From Nemertoderma westbladi (Eukaryota; Xenacoelomorpha; Nemertodermatida; Nemertodermatidae), in NCBI GenBank assembly GCA_032718475.1, contig JAUCBJ010004653.1, positions 1 to 54,459 on the forward strand: DNA of 54,459 nucleotides, read 5' to 3'. This document shows positions 20,219 to 28,558 of this stretch, piece after piece (within the stretch, counting starts at the first letter, position 1; each line of letters begins with the position of its first letter). The position numbers and the translations under genes were made by a program. The notes below the pieces were generated by a model that was given only the letters and a program-made list of their open reading frames with translations, was not told the origin of the DNA and did no database searches.

Positions 20219-21949
20219 ATGTGCTATGGCGCTGCAATGATCCCATTGGAGCGGACTAGTACATACCCATTAGAAATTACTAACTTACCTACTTTGACTT
20301 CCTTGAATCATGACAAAGGTGTGGAAACATCGATCACACTCCGCCCAAGGAAAATACTTGACTTACAACCCACGGCTAAACGTGTGACCAAGGTTAGGAG
20401 GCTTACAAGCCCACACGAACACACTGATACTGTAGAGTTGAAACTGTTACTACCAGTCAATTCACTGAGTGCAGACTGTAATGGTAAGACCGAGGAGATT
20501 GAAGTACTTAAGGACTCAGACAAACCCATTGTACAAAGGGAGACACTTACCGGAAGGCCCGCGGGCCTACCAAGTCCGAACAAGTATCCACACTTTGACT
20601 ATACCTTACCTGACAACATCACCAACACTTACATTGACAGGATAGTTAACCTAACTATATCATGGACGGACATGTGCCGCAAGTTAGCATGGCTCAAACG
20701 TTTGAGACAATATGCCAGAGGCAAACGCGACTTTCCAAGAAGACTTACCTTGGCTGAAATTGGTAGTTGTGAAGTTGATATTATTAAACATTATCAATTG
20801 CGATATTTCGCACGAGAGTTCACAGCGATCAATCAGGGTAAACAGATCAAGTCTTCACCGATCTTGAGTTGGAGACCAATAATTTACAAGGGCTTACTTT
20901 GTCATAAGTCCAGACTCCAAAACATTGACTTCGCATTAGACTTTAGGTATCCTATCATACCGCAACACCATGAGTTACAGCGTGATATGATACTGGACGC
21001 ACACGTACAACTCAAACACGTAGGTAGACACCACTGTCTATCACACTTACGCTCAAGGTTTGTACTGATTAGGCCTAGTAAGGCACTGAGTTCAGTGACA
21101 CGTAACTGTATTATTTGTAAGAAGGTGCACGCGAGGATAGGACACCAAGAGATGAGTGAACTACCATTAGCAAGGTTACAGGCCTTTAGACCCCCTTTCA
21201 CTGAGATGGGGATAGACTGTTTTGGACCCATAATTGCGAAACGCAGAAGGGTACAGGTAAAACGCTGGGGATTAATCTTCACCTGCATGGCCAGCAGAGC
21301 TGTCCATATTGAACGTGTGACAGATTTAACCACCAACGCCTTTATCCTAGCATTATGGCGATTTATCGCTAGACGTGGATTGGTCAAATCCATTTATTGC
21401 GACCAAGGGACTAACTTTATGGGTGCACGGAATGAAATCTCCAGAGCTTTAAGGAGATTGGACCAAAATCAAATTTCTGACGAACTACGTCCTCACAACA
21501 TTGTCTGGAGCTTTAACACTTCTGACAGTCCGTGGAGAGGCGGAGTTTGGGAAAGATTGATTGGTTCAATCAAAACGGCTATGGCGAAAGTAATACCGAC
21601 GCAACGCATCTTAACAGACGACCAACTGACGATGTTGTTAATAGAAATCGAGGCGGTTCTGAATACCAGACCCATCGCTTTGATCCCAGACAACAACGAC
21701 TCACATTTTGCCTTGACACCAGCGCACCTGCTTATGCAGGCGCCGACAACATTGTTGCCCACTTCGGTACCTGTCGATAGCGATGGTTACGGCAACAAAG
21801 CTTGGAAAATCACTCAATTATTAGCCAACAAATCTTGGGAAATATGGCAGAAGTACTATTTGCCCTCTATTTCGGCCAGAACCTCTTGGTATCTTAATAC
21901 CCGATGTCTAAAACAGGTGACCATGTTTTATTGGCTGAAACCAATTTGA
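20219..21949 (+). CDS. BEL2 integrase (open frame, frame change near the C-terminus)
   Basis: 576-codon open frame. An N-terminal linker precedes an H2C2-type zinc-binding region (HVQLKHVGRHHCLSHL, then CIICKKV). The DDE catalytic core follows: EMGIDCFGP (first Asp), IYCDQGTNFMGA (second Asp) and WRGGVWERLIGSIK (Glu). Role: insertion of element cDNA. The start at 20219 is formal, because the frame continues upstream through the Pro-Asp spacer. A palindrome copy (20552) is read in frame as GRPAGLPS. The frame is lost at about 21905 by a single-base change, with the C-terminal domain continuing in another frame. Confidence 0.85.
   Translation: MCYGAAMIPLERTSTYPLEITNLPTLTSLNHDKGVETSITLRPRKILDLQPTAKRVTKVRRLTSPHEHTDTVELKLLLPVNSLSADCNGKTEEIEVLKDSDKPIVQRETLTGRPAGLPSPNKYPHFDYTLPDNITNTYIDRIVNLTISWTDMCRKLAWLKRLRQYARGKRDFPRRLTLAEIGSCEVDIIKHYQLRYFAREFTAINQGKQIKSSPILSWRPIIYKGLLCHKSRLQNIDFALDFRYPIIPQHHELQRDMILDAHVQLKHVGRHHCLSHLRSRFVLIRPSKALSSVTRNCIICKKVHARIGHQEMSELPLARLQAFRPPFTEMGIDCFGPIIAKRRRVQVKRWGLIFTCMASRAVHIERVTDLTTNAFILALWRFIARRGLVKSIYCDQGTNFMGARNEISRALRRLDQNQISDELRPHNIVWSFNTSDSPWRGGVWERLIGSIKTAMAKVIPTQRILTDDQLTMLLIEIEAVLNTRPIALIPDNNDSHFALTPAHLLMQAPTTLLPTSVPVDSDGYGNKAWKITQLLANKSWEIWQKYYLPSISARTSWYLNTRCLKQVTMFYWLKPI
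20396..20413. repeat. Palindromic mini-element P7, diverged
   Basis: AGGAGGCTTACAAGCCCA-like sequence with stem GGCTT/AAGCC. It is only a partial match to the consensus and is the weakest of the set. Confidence 0.4.
20552..20571. repeat. Palindromic mini-element P8, compensated stem
   Basis: GGAAGGCCCGCGGGCCTACC, read as GRPAGLPS. Against the consensus GGCT/AGCC the stem has become GGCC/GGCC: both sides changed together, so pairing is kept. Confidence 0.8.
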
Positions 21950-22227
21950 AACAACGGTTTTGGCTGACTGGAGTCATTTTAACCACACACCCGACATCTG
22001 GCGTAGTAAGGACAGTAAATGTACGGACAATCGATGGTCGTACTGTTGATAGGCCTGTACAATGTCTCGTGCTCCTTGAGGAGACTAGAAACAAGACAGT
22101 AGACTATAAATCTCCACCCAACATTTGTAAACAGAGATGTGGGACCCTTGATGGTCGCCACATAGCCTTACTGTATTCTAGTATTTTGTATTACTGTACA
22201 TTTGTATTCCTCTTCACTGTAGATTGA
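21904..22227 (+). pseudogene. BEL2 integrase C-terminal (DUF5641-type) domain
   Basis: Frame 21904-22227 reads KTGDHVLLAE..LKQRFWLTG and VVRTVNVRTIDGRTVDRPVQ, which matches the DUF5641-like domain ending BEL/Pao Pol (a D-x-V-L-x motif, then V-R-x-V-x-V-R-T). It overlaps the integrase frame by 46 bp in a different phase, so one frameshift separates them. Confidence 0.72.
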
Positions 22228-22878
22228 AGACAGGGGTGGAATTCCATTGTCTTTATATGTGAACATGGAGGGTAGTACCCTTATGTATCACATAGGAGCG
22301 GGATTGTGTGTACAGTAGGAATGGAATTCTACTTGGAACCCAGAAATGAGACAATTTTTCAAAAATTTTAGATAAATCCATTCATTTGGATTTAGATATA
22401 AGAAAAACAATTCTCCAGTGGACGGATTCTAGGATATGGAACCTAGGATATGGATATGGATCTAGGATGGAACCAAAATTGGGGAGGGACAAGAGCAGAT
22501 GGAAGGCTTGAGAGCCTACCGATATATTTTTTTGGAAAATAAAATCAGCCTTGTTCTAAAGTCTTGTCTATTATTATATTTTAGTCTGATTAATTCTCGA
22601 CTGCATTATTTTTTCTGGGAGTAGTTTAGGATTAAAAGGTGAGTATTTTAGTTATAGTTTTAGTTTATATATATTTTAGTTTTAGGTATATTAGTTTACC
22701 CAGAATTCGTTTTTTATCGGCACATTTTTTTGGATTAGGAGCCAGTGCGAAATCACGCGGAACCCGAAGTCTTAAGGCAAATGGGTAGGGGTTTTAGCGC
22801 AAAGTTGAGCTGAAGGCTGACAAAACTCTAATTTTCCTCACATCTAACCTCTGTTTGTGCTTCCTCTAGTAGAATGTA
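22228..22878. other. BEL2 3' region, possible LTR and leader of the next ORF array
   Basis: No ORF. A palindrome copy lies at 22501-22520, next to a short CTAGGATATGGA repeat (about 22430-22475). The stretch 22540-22720 is AT-rich and could contain LTR sequence, and 22730-22870 resembles a leader before the frame at 22879. I found no second copy to prove an LTR. Confidence 0.35.
22501..22520. repeat. Palindromic mini-element P9 (non-coding)
   Basis: GGAAGGCTTGAGAGCCTACC in the 3' non-coding part of BEL2, showing that the motif is not kept only for its translation. Confidence 0.8.
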
Positions 22879-23367
22879 ATGATACGTAACCATATATATG
22901 CGTATATAATGTCTGAGAGGATGTATAAGGAGTTACGACAGGGATTCACGATGGAGCAGGAGCACCAGGCGCCATTTAATCGATATGGAGCCAAGAACTT
23001 TAACGTGTTTGTAGTTGAGAGTATGGCTAGAAGTAAGGCCAAGCTCGCAAAGTCCAAGGCGGATCCAAACATCACGCGACAGCGACTAGACGCCTATAAC
23101 AAAAGAGCAGAGGAGTTACGTATGGAGTTCAACGCGTTGTACCCCTACGATGCGTTATGCGACGCCAGCGACATTTGCGAGGACCCCAACATGGAGATAC
23201 GCCGATTATATCACATGCTGCAATATTTGACGGCGAGTGAAACCTTGCCTGTAGCTAGGGACGAATTTGATGGGATGCATCTTTATAGCGTGCTCAAGGA
23301 GCGGATCCGGAAACTAAGGAAGAGTTCTCCATTTATAAACTGTTCTATAAATGTGGAGGATGTATGA
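22879..23367 (+). CDS. ORF array, ORF-a: unrecognised basic protein
   Basis: 162 codons; a second possible start is MSERMYKELRQ at 22909. Lys/Arg-rich helical segment (SMARSKAKLAKSKADPNITR, then YNKRAEELRMEF). I do not recognise a domain. It is followed without a gap by ORF-b in the same frame, with only a TGA (23365-23367) between. Position and character fit the N-terminal part of a Gag-like polyprotein, by inference. Confidence 0.5.
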   Translation: MIRNHIYAYIMSERMYKELRQGFTMEQEHQAPFNRYGAKNFNVFVVESMARSKAKLAKSKADPNITRQRLDAYNKRAEELRMEFNALYPYDALCDASDICEDPNMEIRRLYHMLQYLTASETLPVARDEFDGMHLYSVLKERIRKLRKSSPFINCSINVEDV

Positions 23368-24093
23368 GTGTGCAAGACAACACAATTGAACCCGGAGAAC
23401 CCCGAGCTGATATTAGTGCGTTGCCCAAACCATCAGAGTCTGCGTTACCAAGAAGGCAGATACCCTTTGACGAATCCGTACCACTCGTTTAAGATGAGTG
23501 AGCCGAACATGGGCGAGATTGTTGTTTATGAACCCAAATTAGTCGAACCAGACATCTACAGTATGGTAATAGACAAGTCTAATAAGTCGACACAGGAGAA
23601 GAGGGAAGCTCTTAGTATATATAGGGCATACAAGGCGTACGAGAAAGGCGAGATCAAGGAGTTTGGCGGAAGGCTCGCGAGCCTACCATTCTATTGGATA
23701 TCCTACGATCAAACCGAACTCAAGGAGATGACACCCGAGCTCTTCGATAGTATCTCCTATGCTCAGCGTTTGTCGCAGAGACTGCAGATACCACACGTCG
23801 TGATGATGCGAGAATCTCAACCCCACCCTGCCAAGACGGTAGTGCCGGTCGCGAGGACAGCAAACTTTCCTATTAGCATACCGACCCGAGAGGAGACGAC
23901 CTACGAGATTCCCATAGTGGAACACCTGGATTTCATTTCGAACCTGGATTTCCTCCCATCGGTAATGTTTGGCAATCTATTAGAGGAGGCGGAGTTGCGT
24001 AGAAAAATAGTTCAAAAAATTGTACGCAACGTGCCTCCACATATTACTGACTTTAAGGAAGTTGATCGCGCAGGGACAGATATCGCACCTTGA
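23368..24093 (+). CDS. ORF array, ORF-b: unrecognised protein with in-frame palindrome
   Basis: Open from 23368; the first ATG is at about 23494 (MSEPNMGEIVVYEPK). About 200-241 residues, no known domain. A palindromic mini-element at 23668 is read as GGRLASLPF, the same frame as the copies in BEL2. The frame is the same as that of ORF-a and ORF-c, with a TGA at 24091-24093 after it. Confidence 0.5.
   Translation: MCKTTQLNPENPELILVRCPNHQSLRYQEGRYPLTNPYHSFKMSEPNMGEIVVYEPKLVEPDIYSMVIDKSNKSTQEKREALSIYRAYKAYEKGEIKEFGGRLASLPFYWISYDQTELKEMTPELFDSISYAQRLSQRLQIPHVVMMRESQPHPAKTVVPVARTANFPISIPTREETTYEIPIVEHLDFISNLDFLPSVMFGNLLEEAELRRKIVQKIVRNVPPHITDFKEVDRAGTDIAP
23668..23687. repeat. Palindromic mini-element P10
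   Basis: GGAAGGCTCGCGAGCCTACC inside ORF-b, read as GRLASLP. The stem is GGCTCGCGAGCC, a perfect 12-bp palindrome. Confidence 0.82.
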
Positions 24094-24117
24094 ATCCTGC
24101 GAGGGTATTTGGCAAAG

Positions 24118-24573
24118 ATGATTCGATTATGGATCAGAGTCGGCACATTCGAAACCGACACCGACATCGCGACCAATTGGACAGGGAAACCTATTAGCCT
24201 CGATGATGAAAAGTCTATTGGGAGGATTTGGAACCCTAGCGACAATTTACTCAACAATTGGGATGCGATGAGTCGATCTCTACAGGAGAATGGATACATG
24301 TTTTATGATAATGAAGGAGGAAGCCATCAGCAGAGCCTCACTTCAAAGACCATACAAATTCGAGCACCAGACGGAGTGCTACACATCTTCAGCCAACAGA
24401 GGAGCGATCGAAAGATGCCGATGCCGGAAGGAACGATGCAAAGATATGCTATGATAAAATGGATTATTAAATCCATGGACCTAGCTTGTAGCATAGAGGC
24501 TAGGATGTTACCAAAGGCCATGCGCGACGTTGTACTTGATAAGAGTATCATCAAGATCGGATCCGGTATATAG
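24118..24573 (+). CDS. ORF array, ORF-c: unrecognised protein
   Basis: About 151 codons from the ATG at 24118 (MIRLWIRVGTFETDTDIATN). No known domain is seen; mixed helical/strand composition. It is in the same frame as ORF-b and ORF-d, separated by single stop codons (TGA 24091, TAG 24571) and 24-27 bp. Confidence 0.48.
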   Translation: MIRLWIRVGTFETDTDIATNWTGKPISLDDEKSIGRIWNPSDNLLNNWDAMSRSLQENGYMFYDNEGGSHQQSLTSKTIQIRAPDGVLHIFSQQRSDRKMPMPEGTMQRYAMIKWIIKSMDLACSIEARMLPKAMRDVVLDKSIIKIGSGI

Positions 24574-24600
24574 GAGGACCTTTTTAGTGATTTCGCTGGA

Positions 24601-25122
24601 ATGCCCGAGGAGGAGGATCGGTTGCCTACGCCTTACGTGGATACTAGACCATTGTTGCTTTGGGCCATCGAGCAAGGATATTTTCGAGAATATAACACGC
24701 TTAAAACTGGAACGGGTTATATCTCATATCTCATGTTTAGTTGGGATTATAAGGAGTGCAAGAGGAGCAAATACACAGACGTATGCGGTGAGGGAGATAC
24801 CCCTAACGTGAACGAGTTTGAGTCACAGCTAAAGTGGCGAGGATGTGCATATTGGGCGATCACCTCACCTCCGCGGATAATCTTGCAATACTATTTGGCG
24901 ATCGTATCATCCGTAAACGTGTGTTTCATCGCCGATGTAGTGTCTAGGACTTTAAAGCAATATCCGTTATGTCTCGGCGGAGGACACAGAGTTTCCGAGG
25001 GAGGAAGGACGCATACTGATGTATTCCGCCGATTTCTCAAACCATTTTACAACACCGATGCCCACTGTGAAGTATTCACGCAAGCGGGATTCTGCGTTTT
25101 TAGAGATGTTTATCTCACCTAG
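24601..25122 (+). CDS. ORF array, ORF-d: unrecognised protein
   Basis: 173 codons, starting MPEEEDRLPTPYVDTRPLLL. It is Cys- and Tyr-rich in places and has no domain I can name. Same frame as its neighbours. It ends with TAG at 25120-25122, after which two more stops (25141, 25147) follow before a short frame 25156-25284 (42 codons, basic). Confidence 0.48.
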   Translation: MPEEEDRLPTPYVDTRPLLLWAIEQGYFREYNTLKTGTGYISYLMFSWDYKECKRSKYTDVCGEGDTPNVNEFESQLKWRGCAYWAITSPPRIILQYYLAIVSSVNVCFIADVVSRTLKQYPLCLGGGHRVSEGGRTHTDVFRRFLKPFYNTDAHCEVFTQAGFCVFRDVYLT

Positions 25123-25317
25123 TTGACAGACCGTCAATGTTGACGTTAGTACAGTATGAAGGGGAACGCCACGCAGAGATTAAAGGCCTGGAAGGATCTT
25201 GGAAGGATCCGAGGATCCGCGACAATCGACGAACCGTTGCGGCAACTCATAGAGATAGAGGAGAATCTTCCGAGGAAGACTTGAACCGAGATACTCGACC
25301 TAGAGAAGAGCGACGCC

Positions 25318-25767
25318 ATGGTTTGTGTGCAACCCACGGAGACGAACATACCGACTGACCCCGATGATGAAGATTATCACGTGGATGGTAGCGCTCGCCC
25401 CATTGGAGATCTCATCTATGAGCGAGTTTGGTATCCTGCCAACACCATTTGTGACAGATGCGGGGCTACTGGCCATCACGCAAAGAAATGTGGAGCTAAA
25501 CATATATATCTACCAGATTTAGTGTGCAGCTGGTGTGGGGATCAATGGTCATACACTTTCTACACCTGCTGGCGCTTCGTAGCTCAATGCATGTATTGTA
25601 ACATCAAAGGTCATAGGGCGTCTGAATGCCAACTTAGGGACGTTCCCTATGAGCATATGTCGGTAAAGATCACCCGACAGCTATTTGACCATTGGGAGAA
25701 TTTAGCAGATGAGCATGTCTCGACGCAGCGATGCCGTTTCCCCATGAGAGCGCATTTGGGATTTTAG
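25318..25767 (+). CDS. ORF array, ORF-e: protein with two CCHC zinc knuckles
   Basis: 149 codons. Two CX2CX4HX4C knuckles, CDRCGATGHHAKKC (about residues 45-58) and CMYCNIKGHRASEC (about 91-104), flank a further Cys pair (CSWC). CCHC pairs of this kind bind nucleic acid and are typical of retroelement Gag nucleocapsid. This is the only functional clue for the whole array and supports a Gag-like origin. The same frame extends upstream through a TGA at 25282. ORF-f overlaps its end in another frame. Confidence 0.62.
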   Translation: MVCVQPTETNIPTDPDDEDYHVDGSARPIGDLIYERVWYPANTICDRCGATGHHAKKCGAKHIYLPDLVCSWCGDQWSYTFYTCWRFVAQCMYCNIKGHRASECQLRDVPYEHMSVKITRQLFDHWENLADEHVSTQRCRFPMRAHLGF

Positions 25768-26306
25768 GCGTAAACCCTCTCATTATGTCGAAGGAAGGAT
25801 ACGTGTCAGCTATGCCTCAATATGACGAACTTTTAGAGGTACTAGACATATTGCCATTGGATAGCGGCTTCAAAGTCGTGAGGGATTATTTCCTACAGGT
25901 CCACCCGGATAATAAGAACACTTGGAACTTTCAAACCATGGTGAACAAGATTACCGCTGGAGAGTTCGATAAATTGCGAGTCGAACAGCGGAATCGGGGA
26001 GCCTGGCATTCGATAGCTTGGGCTTACAGGAGCGCATTTCATCACAAACGTGTGACCTCGTGTATCTTGGACGAGGTAGACGTCTTGCGTGAGACTGGCT
26101 TCAAGGCCACGCCGTTACTCGAAAGGGTACGCCACCCTCAGGAAGACCCGCAGTTTCGTATTCTTAGAGCCCAGAAGGCCAGACAAGAGATTAAGAAAGT
26201 GGTGAATGTCGCCGAAAGGACAACGTCAAACTGGATGACTCGGGGCACAGTTTCCCTTCCTAGAGAACCACGTGGGGGGCTGGATTTGCTTTACCCAAAC
26301 CCATGA
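25731..26306 (+). CDS. ORF array, ORF-f: unrecognised protein, overlapping ORF-e
   Basis: 191 codons; overlaps the last 37 bp of ORF-e in a different frame, consistent with either a frameshift relic or programmed shifting. Helical C-terminal half (FRILRAQKARQEIKKVVNVA). No domain recognised. A Pro/Ser-rich frame continues from about 26305 to 26720 with stops and includes one more palindrome copy, so the coding relic probably extends to there. Confidence 0.48.
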   Translation: MPFPHESAFGILGVNPLIMSKEGYVSAMPQYDELLEVLDILPLDSGFKVVRDYFLQVHPDNKNTWNFQTMVNKITAGEFDKLRVEQRNRGAWHSIAWAYRSAFHHKRVTSCILDEVDVLRETGFKATPLLERVRHPQEDPQFRILRAQKARQEIKKVVNVAERTTSNWMTRGTVSLPREPRGGLDLLYPNP

Positions 26307-26725
26307 GGGTTCAGACAACATCGGAGAGCGAGATGTCGGCGGACGGAACGGTCCCGCCCCTTAGACTCCCTCCTAGCATTGTGGAAACTCGACCCGACTA
26401 AACGCATGATTGGGATCAGACGAGGATTGAGCGCCCAACGGATGTTCCTTTTCCTAGCATTTTAGAACCGCAGACAGCTCGACAGCTCAGCTCTGAGCCC
26501 GGTTCGATCTCGACCACCACCCAGTCATCTTAGGGGGTGGGGACGAGCTCGTGCGACAAAGGATTAGAGGTGCGAGGTAGAGGAAGGAAGGCTTGCGAGC
26601 CTACCATTAGCGATTAGTGCTCAGGAGAAGATATCTAGACCAGTAGGACGAACTTTTCAGCTCGTCAGGCGGACACTTTGGGACTTATTTGGAACTACTT
26701 TGACTATATCAATCTTAACTAACTT
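26307..26725 (+). pseudogene. Proline-rich tail of the ORF array, broken
   Basis: In the frame starting at about 26309 the text is Pro/Ser/Thr-rich (VPPLRLPPSIVETRPD, then VPFPSILEP), with stops at about 26399 and 26532. The composition suggests a disordered C-terminal tail. It ends in AT-rich non-coding sequence at about 26725. Confidence 0.4.
26586..26605. repeat. Palindromic mini-element P11
   Basis: GGAAGGCTTGCGAGCCTACC, an exact consensus copy near the 3' end of the ORF array, in the same frame as P3 (GRKACEPT). Confidence 0.82.
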
Positions 26726-27128
26726 GTAAAATTTGAATTATTTTGTAATATTATATTATGGAAACATTTAGAATTATTTGCTTTAATTTGTTAATTTGTT
26801 TTATTTTGGATAACTGAAGCCCTTTTTTATATTTTATGCACTAAATTAGGTAGTAAATTTGTATTTTGTATTTGTATGTACGAAGGTTTTGTATTTACGC
26901 AGTACTTGCAATATTGAGTATGCAATAGGTAAGACAGTGATTATTTTTATATTTTAGGCCCTACCCTAGATTTGAGAGATATTTGAGTCAATTATTTGTG
27001 TGTCTCGATTGGTGAAAACAGTCTTACTTACTGTTTTCATGGAGCGGTGTTGGATTATTTCACTGTTAAATAGCAATTTACAGTACCACGTAAAAAACTT
27101 TCTAAATCCGACATATTTTGACTTAATT
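26726..27128. other. AT-rich non-coding sequence
   Basis: No ORF, hairpin or repeat family was recognised. It could be the 3' UTR or LTR of the element carrying the ORF array. Confidence 0.35.
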
Positions 27129-27139
27129 CGTAGTAATGT

Positions 27140-27384
27140 GGGGAAAGGTGGGGTAGCTCAGTTGGTTGAGCGCTGGGCCTGCAATCTATTGGTTGTAGGT
27201 TCAGCCCCACCAGGGTCCACTCAGCCTTTCATCCACTGGGGTCGATAAAATGAGTACCAGTTAAATAACTGGGAGCAAATCTTGAGATAGGAGTAGCGCC
27301 CACCCCTACCCTCAGGTAGCAGCTATCGAAAGAGGAGCCTTCAGGTCGCCTCCGGCCTCGACCGACTGTTTGCTTTTTGCTTTG
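27140..27384 (+). mobile_element. tRNA-derived SINE with 11-bp target duplications
   Basis: The head is tRNA-like: an A-box-like TAGCTCAGTTGG (27154) and a B-box-like GGTTCAGCCCC. The anticodon-loop position reads TGCAA, hinting at tRNA-Cys ancestry. A body with GGGGTCGATAAAATGAGTACC follows, and a T-rich tail ending TTTGCTTTTTGCTTTG. CGTAGTAATGT occurs at 27129-27139 and 27385-27395 as a direct repeat, i.e. a target-site duplication from LINE-mediated insertion. The internal Pol III promoter is inferred. Confidence 0.82.
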
Positions 27385-27442
27385 CGTAGTAATGTAATAT
27401 GCCTATTTCCGATTAGTAGATATAAGTTCACTAGTGATTCTA

Positions 27443-27502
27443 TTGGCGCAGTGGTCAGATGGGTTAAGGCGTTGGTTCATGGGTTCGAATCCCGGTCGGG
27501 AA
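27443..27502 (+). pseudogene. tRNA-like fragment lacking the anticodon arm
   Basis: It has a D-arm-like TGGCGCAGTGGTCAGATGGG and a T-arm GGGTTCGAATCCC with a plausible B-box, but the two are only about 18 nt apart, leaving no room for an anticodon arm. It looks like a Leu/Ser-type tRNA remnant or a SINE head. Confidence 0.5.
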
Positions 27503-27544
27503 ATTTGTATTTTTGGGCTATCAATTTTCGGTTTCATTTAATTA

Positions 27545-27720
27545 GGTAAGCCAATGAGGTGCGTACAACACATGGAATGATGAGTTGGGCCAATCATAGG
27601 GCATTTAATAACTTATTGCTCCAATGTGCGGCCATGGAATGTTGTCGAATGTTCTAGTTAATTCCATGCCTAGGATTTGCTATATAAGGGGCGGTTTGCT
27701 CTTCGGTTATCACAATGTAA
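27545..27720 (+). promoter_or_regulatory. LTR-like promoter with two CCAAT boxes and a TATA box
   Basis: CCAAT at 27551-27555 and 27590-27594 and TATATAAG at 27681-27688, with spacings fitting a Pol II core promoter. The following sequence starts a short direct-repeat tract. It may be a solo LTR U3; no partner LTR was found. Strand and function are inferred. Confidence 0.4.
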
Positions 27721-27835
27721 TCAATCTGTTCACCTTAGTTATCTTACACACAATGTAATCAAACTGTTCACAATCTTATCACCTTAGTTATCTTACACAC
27801 AATGTAATCAAACTTTATCTTACACATACAATCAA
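27711..27835. repeat. Short tandem repeat, CACAATGTAATCAA(A/T)CTG..ACC family
   Basis: Three imperfect units contain CACAATGTAATCAA, with CACCTTAGTTATCTTACACA between them. Nothing coding. It directly follows the LTR-like promoter. Confidence 0.65.
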
Positions 27836-28003
27836 TCTTGACTATTTGTTATTTGTAAAGTTAAGTCAATAAGTCTTTTGTAATTACGTTAATATACTGT
27901 AAACTCTTGAACATGTAAATTTTATCGTGTCCACCCTTGGGACAGCCAAACATTTGGGGAATGGCTGCCTAAAAGGTCTTCTAAAGGTCTTCTCGCGGGA
28001 AAT

Positions 28004-28558
28004 ATGCGAAAGACTTGGCGCATCATAAATAACGTGCTAAACAAAGGACAGAAAACCTCCTTCCCTAATAAAATAAATTGCAATAATACTGGTGGTACTG
28101 AAACAACATCAGACCCAATCAAAATAGCAACCATTTTGAATGAGCACTTCTCTTTTATTGGTCAAAAACTAGCGCAAAATATACCCCTCTCAGCACGTTC
28201 GCCAATCCGCCACTTACGTCACTGACACTCTAATTCGTTTTCACTAATAGAAACGTCCACTGCTGAAGTTCATTACTACCTACTAAGCCTAGACTACAGC
28301 TCAGCAACTAACGACTCCTTCCCTACTAGACTTATACAGATTGTAGCTGAGCCACTCGCCCATCACTTAACTCTCCTAATAAACCGCTCTATTAAATCTG
28401 GACATTTCCCATCATATTTAAAAACAGCAAAGGTGATATCGAGCTTCAAAGGAAATTACCCATTAGATCCAAATAATTATAGACCTATCTCGCTACTTCC
28501 CATTTTCAGTAAAATATACGAAAAAATAATTTATGTACAACTTCAAATTATCTGGATT
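28004..28558 (+). pseudogene. LINE ORF2, N-terminal part of the RT region
   Basis: The frame runs from 28004 through a TGA at 28223-28225 and on to about 28558: KTWRIINNVLNKGQK, then PSYLKTAKVISSFKGN and NNYRPISLLPIFSKIYEKII, the RT motif 0-1 region of CR1/L2-type LINEs. A frameshift near 28545-28560 moves the remainder to another frame. Confidence 0.75.

Larger units (their letters stand above)
13345..22530 (+). mobile_element. BEL2: decayed BEL/Pao LTR retrotransposon
   Basis: Gag, zinc knuckle, protease-like, RT, RNase H and integrase parts occur in BEL/Pao order on the plus strand. The left limit is inferred from where similarity between the introns of exons 1 and 4 ends (GCATGATGG, about 13340). 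The right limit is uncertain and no pair of LTRs was found. The coding region has several in-frame stops and frame changes. A partial copy lies at 45635-49552. The body carries many copies of a 20-bp palindromic motif that also appear in the ORF array at 22879-26720, so that array may belong to the same element or family. Confidence 0.8.

Noticed and set aside
22879-25767. Alternative genetic code with TGA/TAG read as sense
   Set aside because: The EGF exons, BEL3 and LINE frames use normal stops, and both TGA and TAG occur at unrelated sites. Single-base decay of CGA and CAG codons is simpler, although programmed readthrough cannot be excluded.
27154-27225. Functional tRNA-Cys gene
   Set aside because: The arms do not fold into a proper acceptor stem with a clean anticodon arm, and the sequence is the head of a SINE with target duplications.
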